Source of the DNA: Arthrobacter sp. C9C5
Lineage (GTDB): Bacteria > Actinomycetota > Actinomycetes > Actinomycetales > Micrococcaceae
Reading direction: 5' to 3'
NCBI RefSeq assembly: GCF_013359735.1
Contig: NZ_JABFMX010000020.1
Span: 1-64,000 of the forward strand
Length of the DNA: 64,000 bases
Part shown: positions 59,666 through 64,000 of the stretch, piece after piece
Layout: every line of letters starts with the position of its first letter
Numbering within the stretch: position 1 is the first letter of the stretch
Made by a program: the position numbers and the translations under genes
Notes under the pieces: generated by a model
What the model was told of the DNA's origin: nothing
Database searches by the model: none
What the model saw: the letters and a program-made list of their open reading frames with translations, nothing else

Positions 59666-60837
59666 GACTCCAGCGGGCCAAGCCAGGCGTTGGCCACGGT
59701 ATTGTGCGCGGATTCGTCGTCGGACGGATGGAACATTCCGGCCAGCACGTCCCGGTAGAGCCGTTCGAGCTCGGAGCCACGGAAATAGCTCGAGCCGCCG
59801 GAAACCCTGATCGCCAGATCCACCACGGTGCGCGCGGTTTCGGTGGCGCGCACCTTAACCCCGACGAGCTTCGGAAACCACTGGTTGCCATGGTCCGCGA
59901 GGGCATCGACGTCGGACGCCACGGTGGCGAGTTGCGGGTAGAGCGCGTCCATCGCCATCGCCGCGTCCGCGACCTTCCAACGGATGTCGGGATCCTGGGC
60001 GTAGCTGCGGCCCCCGTTCTTGAACGAGGTGCGGCGTTTGACCGCCTCGACGCCGAGCTGAAGCGCCCGCTCCCCGATCCCCGTGTAGACCGCCGCCAGG
60101 AGTGTCTCGAAGCAGGCGAAAATGGCGAAGATCAATGGATCTGCGTTCGGGCCGACGGGGAGCTTGCGGAAGACCCGCTCCGGCGGCACCACGGCGCCCT
60201 CCAGCACCGTGGTGTTGGACTGGCTGGCCCGCATTCCAAGGGTGTCCCAGTCGGGCAGGATTTCATAGCCGGGGGTCTCTCGGTCGATGAAGCCGTGCAC
60301 CAGTTCGCCCTCGCCGCCGCGCGCCGAAGCGTCCTTGCCGAAGATCCCCAGCCGGGTCCAGGCCGGCGAGAGGCTGGTGAAGATCTTCCGGCCGGTGAAG
60401 CCGTAGCTTCCGTCCGGCAGCGGCGTCGCCTCGGTCGTCGAGTCGAAGAGCACGGAATCGTTGCCCGCCTCGGAATTGCCGAACGCGAAGATCTCGCCCT
60501 CCGCCGCCTCCTGCAGGACGAAGTCCAGCGAGGAGTCGCCCCGTGCGGCCAGGACGTGCGCGACGCCGGTCCACACCAGGTGCATATTGATCGCCAGTGC
60601 GGTCGCCGGGGCAGCCGTGGCCAGCCGCCGCTGCAGCTGCGCTGCCCCGGCGAGCCCCAGGCCCAGACCGCCGTCGGACACCGGGACGAAAATCTTCAGG
60701 TAACCCGCTGCGGCGAGGTCGCGCAGGTCCTCAGTGAAGAACGCATTGTCCCGGTCGTAGCCGGCCGCGCGGGCGCGGATCCGCTCCAGCATTGCGTCGG
60801 GCAGGATGTCTTCGGGCGTCATGTCTGTGGGGGCCAT
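59662..60837 (-). CDS. acyl-CoA dehydrogenase family protein
   Basis: 391-residue flavoprotein of the acyl-CoA dehydrogenase superfamily: N-terminal helical domain, beta domain with FAFGNSEAGNDSVLFDST and GFTGRKIFTSLSPAWTRLGIFG, DTLGMRASQSNTTVLEG and C-terminal RVSGGSSYFRGSELERLYRDVLAG. It resembles the DszC/hydroxylase-like branch as much as true dehydrogenases, so the reaction is uncertain. ATG 60837 (or 60822) lies 16 bases after the M20 peptidase gene, so the two may be co-transcribed. Confidence 0.85.
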   Translation of the reverse strand: MAPTDMTPEDILPDAMLERIRARAAGYDRDNAFFTEDLRDLAAAGYLKIFVPVSDGGLGLGLAGAAQLQRRLATAAPATALAINMHLVWTGVAHVLAARGDSSLDFVLQEAAEGEIFAFGNSEAGNDSVLFDSTTEATPLPDGSYGFTGRKIFTSLSPAWTRLGIFGKDASARGGEGELVHGFIDRETPGYEILPDWDTLGMRASQSNTTVLEGAVVPPERVFRKLPVGPNADPLIFAIFACFETLLAAVYTGIGERALQLGVEAVKRRTSFKNGGRSYAQDPDIRWKVADAAMAMDALYPQLATVASDVDALADHGNQWFPKLVGVKVRATETARTVVDLAIRVSGGSSYFRGSELERLYRDVLAGMFHPSDDESAHNTVANAWLGPLES

Positions 60838-60853
60838 TCCTCGTAGGTGCCGC

Positions 60854-62158
60854 TCAGTAGTTGCTCAGGAGGGTGTTCAGTACGCGGGAGCCGAACTTCA
60901 GCGAGTCTGCCGGAACCCGCTCGTCCACACCGTGGAACATGCCGGTGAAGTCCAGCTCGTCCGGGAGCATGAGCGGCGCGAAGCCGTACCCGGTGATGCC
61001 GAGCCGGCTCAGGGCCTTGTTGTCAGTGCCGCCGGAGAGCGTGTACGGGAGGACCTTCGCGCCGGGATCCTCGGAGTGCAGCGCGTCGATCATGGAGTCC
61101 ACCAGGTTGCCGGCGAACGGGACTTCAAGCGAGACGTCCTGGTGGACGTAGCTGACGTCCACGCCGGTGCCCGCCAGTTCGCGGACGATCTCGAGGACCT
61201 GTTCCTGCTGGCCGGGCAGCGTCCGGCAGTCCACCAGGGCTTCGGCCGATTCCGGGATGACATTGTGCTTGTAGCCGCCCTTGAGCAGGGTGGGGTTGGT
61301 GGTGTTCTGCAGGGTGGCGCCGACAAAGCGGGCCACGGTGCCGAGCTCCTTGAGGATCTTGTCCGGGTCGTCGGGGTCGAATTCGACGCCGGTGAGTTCC
61401 GTCACGCCGTCGAGGAACTGCCGGGTGGTGGGCGTCAGCTCCACCGGCCACCGGTATTCGCCGATCCGCGAAACGGCGCTGGCGAGCCGGGTCACCGCGT
61501 TGTCGGTGTTGATCTGGGAGCCGTGGCCTGCGCGGCCGTGGGCCACCAGCCGCAGCCAGGAGAGGCCCTTTTCCGCGGTCTGCAGCAGGTAGGTGCGCCG
61601 GCCGCCGATGGTGGCCGAGAACCCGCCAACTTCGGAGATCGCCTCTGTGGCGCCCTCGAACAGTTCGGGCCGGTGTTCGACGGCGTAGCCTGCGCCGTAC
61701 TTGCCGCCCGCCTCCTCGTCGGCAAAGAACGCGAAGATCAGGTCGCGCTTGGGTTTACGGCCGGTGCGGGCGAAATCCCGCAGCACGGAAAGGATCATGG
61801 CGTCCATGTCCTTCATGTCCACGGCGCCGCGGCCCCAGATCAGGCCATCCTTGAGCTCGGCCCCGAACGGGTCCACGGACCACTGCTCGCGCAGCGCGGG
61901 AACGACGTCAAGGTGGCCGTGCACCACCAGCGCGCTGGCCGACGGATCCTCGCCTGCCAACCTGGTGACCACACTGGCACGGCCCGGCGCGGACTCGAAG
62001 ATCTCGGCGTCCAGCCCGACCTCAGTGATGAGACCGGCGGTGTACTCCGCGGCGGCCCGCTCCCCTGGTCCGGAACCATCACCGTAATTGGACGTGTCAA
62101 TCCGGATCAGTTCCTGGCAGATCCGGACAACCTCATCTTCGGGCCGAACGTCAGTCAT
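60854..62158 (-). CDS. M20 family metallopeptidase
   Basis: 434 residues, M20 peptidase of the ArgE/DapE-like type: VVHGHLDVVP, GRGAVDMKDMDA, FFADEEAGGKYGA (catalytic Glu-Glu), VDCRTLPGQ and TLSGGTDNKALSRLG. Typical di-/aminopeptidase length. ATG 62158 after GAGGAG. It differs in sequence from the M20 peptidase at 862. Substrate unknown. Confidence 0.92.
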   Translation of the reverse strand: MTDVRPEDEVVRICQELIRIDTSNYGDGSGPGERAAAEYTAGLITEVGLDAEIFESAPGRASVVTRLAGEDPSASALVVHGHLDVVPALREQWSVDPFGAELKDGLIWGRGAVDMKDMDAMILSVLRDFARTGRKPKRDLIFAFFADEEAGGKYGAGYAVEHRPELFEGATEAISEVGGFSATIGGRRTYLLQTAEKGLSWLRLVAHGRAGHGSQINTDNAVTRLASAVSRIGEYRWPVELTPTTRQFLDGVTELTGVEFDPDDPDKILKELGTVARFVGATLQNTTNPTLLKGGYKHNVIPESAEALVDCRTLPGQQEQVLEIVRELAGTGVDVSYVHQDVSLEVPFAGNLVDSMIDALHSEDPGAKVLPYTLSGGTDNKALSRLGITGYGFAPLMLPDELDFTGMFHGVDERVPADSLKFGSRVLNTLLSNY

Positions 62159-62238
62159 ATCGCTCCTCGTGGCAGTGGTTCAGTGCTGGCTTCAGCCTAC
62201 CCATTGGCCCCGATTATTTGTTTCCGGAATCTTCGTGC

Positions 62239-62244
62239 TAGAGT
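62239..62244 (+). promoter_or_regulatory. extended -10 of tRNA-Leu
   Basis: TGCTAGAGT: TAGAGT with an upstream TGC (extended -10). TTGTTT at 62218 is 15 bases ahead, short for a -35. Confidence 0.4.
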
Positions 62245-62309
62245 CTTTCTCGCTGCTTCCGAGAAAAGCAAAACGCTGAAAGGCGAAATTGTTCCCGGAA
62301 ATACCACCT

Positions 62310-62392
62310 GCGCGGGTGGCGGAATGGCAGACGCGCTAGCTTGAGGTGCTAGTCCTCGAAAGGGGGTGGGGGTTCAAGTCCCCCTCCGCGCA
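62310..62392 (+). tRNA. tRNA-Leu (anticodon GAG)
   Basis: 83-base class II tRNA. Acceptor stem 5' GCGCGGG pairs with TCCGCGC (one G-U). D-arm GGTGGCGGAATGG region, anticodon stem CTAGC/GCTAG around loop TTGAGGT, giving anticodon GAG (reads CUC). A long variable arm TCCTCGAAAGGGGG marks it as Leu. T-arm GGGGGTTCAAGTCCCCC. Discriminator A; CCA is not encoded, as in most actinobacteria. Confidence 0.95.
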
Positions 62393-62400
62393 CAACAGGA

Positions 62401-62437
62401 AATGCCCTGGAATCCATCATGGAGTCCGGGGCATTTT
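62401..62437 (+). terminator. terminator after tRNA-Leu
   Basis: Arms 62401-62417 and 62419-62435 (17 bp with two imperfect pairs) followed by TTTTCGTTTT. Confidence 0.75.
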
Positions 62438-62502
62438 CGTTTTCCTGGGCGCACCGGCTCCGGCCAGCCTGCCACCACTTCGCGGGGCGGCCGGTTGCGT
62501 CA

Positions 62503-63363
62503 TCAGCCCTCGTTCGGATCCCCGAGTGTGCCAGCCTGAAGCCGTGCCTGGAAATTCTCCAGTGCGAAGTCTCTAAGCTTGGTGTCGTTCACCAGTTCTG
62601 CGGCAGCAGCCACTTGCAGGGGCAGTGATGCCCGGTGGGCTCTTGCCCTTGCGATCGTCTCCTTGTCCGCCAAATCAGCGACCCTGCTGGAGCCGAAAGC
62701 TCCGATGAGGGGTGCCAGGTCGATTGCCGGGTCACCGATGCAGGCATTGTCGAGGTCCACGACGCCGGACAGCTGGTTGCCTGTCCACATGATGTTGTGC
62801 AGGCCGAAGTCTCCGTGCACTAGGGCTGTTCCGGCCGCGGACTCTGCGTCCAACACGTTCGCGACAACCTGTCCGGCTGCGTTCCTTGTAGCCCTGTCCA
62901 GAGGGTGGACTATCCGGTCCACGACGCCCGGCCATTGCTTGCCTCCGCACGATTGCCTGACGGGACGCAGCGCACCCGGAGGTTGGTCCGCTACCCGGAA
63001 GCCGGCGAGGACCACGTCCAAAGGCCCCCGGGCTTCTGCCCAGGAGAGGCCGGTTCGATGGCCCCCCGGGACGTAGCTGGTGAGCTGGGCAGACCACGTT
63101 GGCCCGGAGCGCGGTTCAGACAAAGCAACGGGGATAGGAAAAGGAAGATACACGGCCGCCAGTACCTTGAGGTTCTGATGCTCGCTCCGCGTTCGGCGGG
63201 AGTGTTCGGAGCCGCTTGCTACACGCACCACGGCAGAAGTGCCGAGGACCGCGACATGATGGAAGGCTCCGTGCCTGAAGGCGGCTTCCTCCCACGGGAG
63301 GTCCGGCCACGCCATTTCAACGGCCGGCCACATCGTCGAGGTATCGGCATCGAGAGTGTTCAC
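62503..63363 (-). CDS. aminoglycoside phosphotransferase-like kinase
   Basis: 286 residues with the APH/choline kinase fold: VVRVASGSEHS, the catalytic loop LVHGDFGLHNIMW and the metal segment GVVDLDNACIGDPAIDLAPL. Such kinases phosphorylate antibiotics, small alcohols or sugars; resistance cannot be claimed from motifs. Start GTG 63363 is weakly supported; ATG 63333 is an alternative. Relatively more A/T at third positions than its neighbours. Confidence 0.8.
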   Translation of the reverse strand: MNTLDADTSTMWPAVEMAWPDLPWEEAAFRHGAFHHVAVLGTSAVVRVASGSEHSRRTRSEHQNLKVLAAVYLPFPIPVALSEPRSGPTWSAQLTSYVPGGHRTGLSWAEARGPLDVVLAGFRVADQPPGALRPVRQSCGGKQWPGVVDRIVHPLDRATRNAAGQVVANVLDAESAAGTALVHGDFGLHNIMWTGNQLSGVVDLDNACIGDPAIDLAPLIGAFGSSRVADLADKETIARARAHRASLPLQVAAAAELVNDTKLRDFALENFQARLQAGTLGDPNEG

Positions 63364-63505
63364 GAGGGTCAGTCTCTCAGAATGCCTTCCCCGGTGGCCG
63401 GGGCAGGCACCCGCCGAAGTCCTCTTTCGTCCGCTGTCACGTCCGTCGTTGGCTGACCGAAAGTCGGTCTAACGCTCAGTGACGCGGAACGGGACGCGAA
63501 GCCCC

Positions 63506-64000
63506 CTAGACGGCGAGCAACCCGGCGGGCGTCTGCCCGGACAGGGAGGCCAGCGCGCGGGGACGCAGTTCCGGCCACTCCTCGGTCAGCAGCGACAGGA
63601 TGACGAAGTCGCGCCAGACGCCGTCGACGTTGCGGGAGGACCGGCGGCGGGTGCCCTCGGCTGTGAAGCCGAACCGGGCCAGGGAGGCCAGTGACCGCTG
63701 GTTGCGGCTGTCCACGTCGCATTCGATCCGTCCGGCCCCGCAGGAGAACAACCAGTCGAGCAGGGTGATCTTCACTTCGTGGTTCACCTTCGCGCCCCAG
63801 AGGTCCGGGTCCAGCACGGTCCGGCCGATTTTCACGCGCTCCGTCCACTCGTCGTGTTCGGTGATGCCGGTGGTTCCGACGAAGCGGGACTGTCCCAGCG
63901 GGAGTTTCTGGTACACCGAAAAGACCTGCAGCCCCGCGAAACGGCGGTCCACGAACGCCGACAACTCGGCTTCACCGGCGGGCCGGGCTTCACTGTCACT
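63506..64000 (-). CDS. GNAT family N-acetyltransferase (5' truncated by window)
   Basis: C-terminal 165 or so residues of a RimJ/RimL-like acetyltransferase: VGTTGITEHDEWTERVKIG, NHEVKITLLDWLFSCGAGRIECDVDSRNQRSLASLARFGFTAEGTRR and DFVILSLLTEEW. The frame is open through to position 64000 with no start codon that gives a complete N-terminal strand, so the gene begins outside the window. TTG 63964 is an internal possibility but would remove the first strands. Confidence 0.8.
   Translation of the reverse strand, partial: SDSEARPAGEAELSAFVDRRFAGLQVFSVYQKLPLGQSRFVGTTGITEHDEWTERVKIGRTVLDPDLWGAKVNHEVKITLLDWLFSCGAGRIECDVDSRNQRSLASLARFGFTAEGTRRRSSRNVDGVWRDFVILSLLTEEWPELRPRALASLSGQTPAGLLAV

Overview
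The window is GC-rich actinobacterial chromosome, most likely from a member of the Micrococcaceae close to Arthrobacter, Pseudarthrobacter or Paenarthrobacter. The evidence is the qcrCAB/ctaCDF actinobacterial respiratory supercomplex, RbpA, the pupylation-proteasome genes, the mycothiol enzyme MshC, a PafB-PafC pair fused into one polypeptide (the form described from Arthrobacter aurescens), and a tRNA gene without an encoded CCA end. About twenty genes look leaderless: an actinobacterial -10 hexamer (TAnnnT) sits 6-8 bases before the start codon and usually no Shine-Dalgarno is present.

Layout. 1-13.9 kb is a conserved block: a DUF3043 membrane protein, an M20 peptidase and the Fe-S carrier ErpA, then terminal oxidase genes ctaC-ctaD-ctaF. 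Next come a divergent HPr / DasR-like GntR pair with a dre-like operator between them, the cytochrome bcc genes qcrC-qcrA-qcrB and ctaE reading leftward, trpD, a stand-alone Lrp/AsnC ligand-binding domain and a DUF3054 protein. Roughly 14-26.2 kb is an accessory block: a secreted multidomain polysaccharide deacetylase, an isochorismatase-fold hydrolase, an acetyltransferase, a lipoprotein, an ICMT-like membrane methyltransferase, about 1 kb of decayed and AT-rich DNA, a UvrA-like DrrC-type ATPase, and a compact type III polyketide synthase / methyltransferase / FAD hydroxylase operon resembling phenolic-lipid operons.

26.2-36.5 kb carries a SnoaL-like protein, a lipoprotein, peptide deformylase, an S9 peptidase, an RlmA-like 23S rRNA methyltransferase, an NfeD/stomatin pair, rbpA (with a thiol-stress sigma-R-type promoter motif) convergent with polyprenol-phosphate mannosyltransferase, and an amidohydrolase.

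36.6-58 kb is the leftward proteasome superblock: mshC/uppP, a HAD phosphatase, an M50 protease, trmI, arc (mpa), dop, pup, prcB, prcA, pafA, two FKBPs, fused pafBC, a small membrane protein, tatA, tatC and a HelY-type helicase. Only the PAC2 gene reads rightward. Gene order parallels the M. tuberculosis helY-tat-paf-prc-pup-dop-mpa-trmI-PAC2-mshC-uppP region. Together these genes make, charge, recycle and unfold pupylated proteins, control the DNA-damage response (PafBC), export folded proteins (Tat) and make mycothiol.

58-64 kb holds an aldo/keto reductase lacking its usual catalytic His, two small proteins of unknown function, an acyl-CoA dehydrogenase-like protein, a second M20 peptidase, tRNA-Leu(GAG), an aminoglycoside phosphotransferase-like kinase and a GNAT gene cut by the window edge. 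I saw no insertion sequence, CRISPR array, rRNA or phage module. The pathways here are known; the most interesting new-looking items are regulatory motifs and the accessory polyketide/UvrA neighbourhood.
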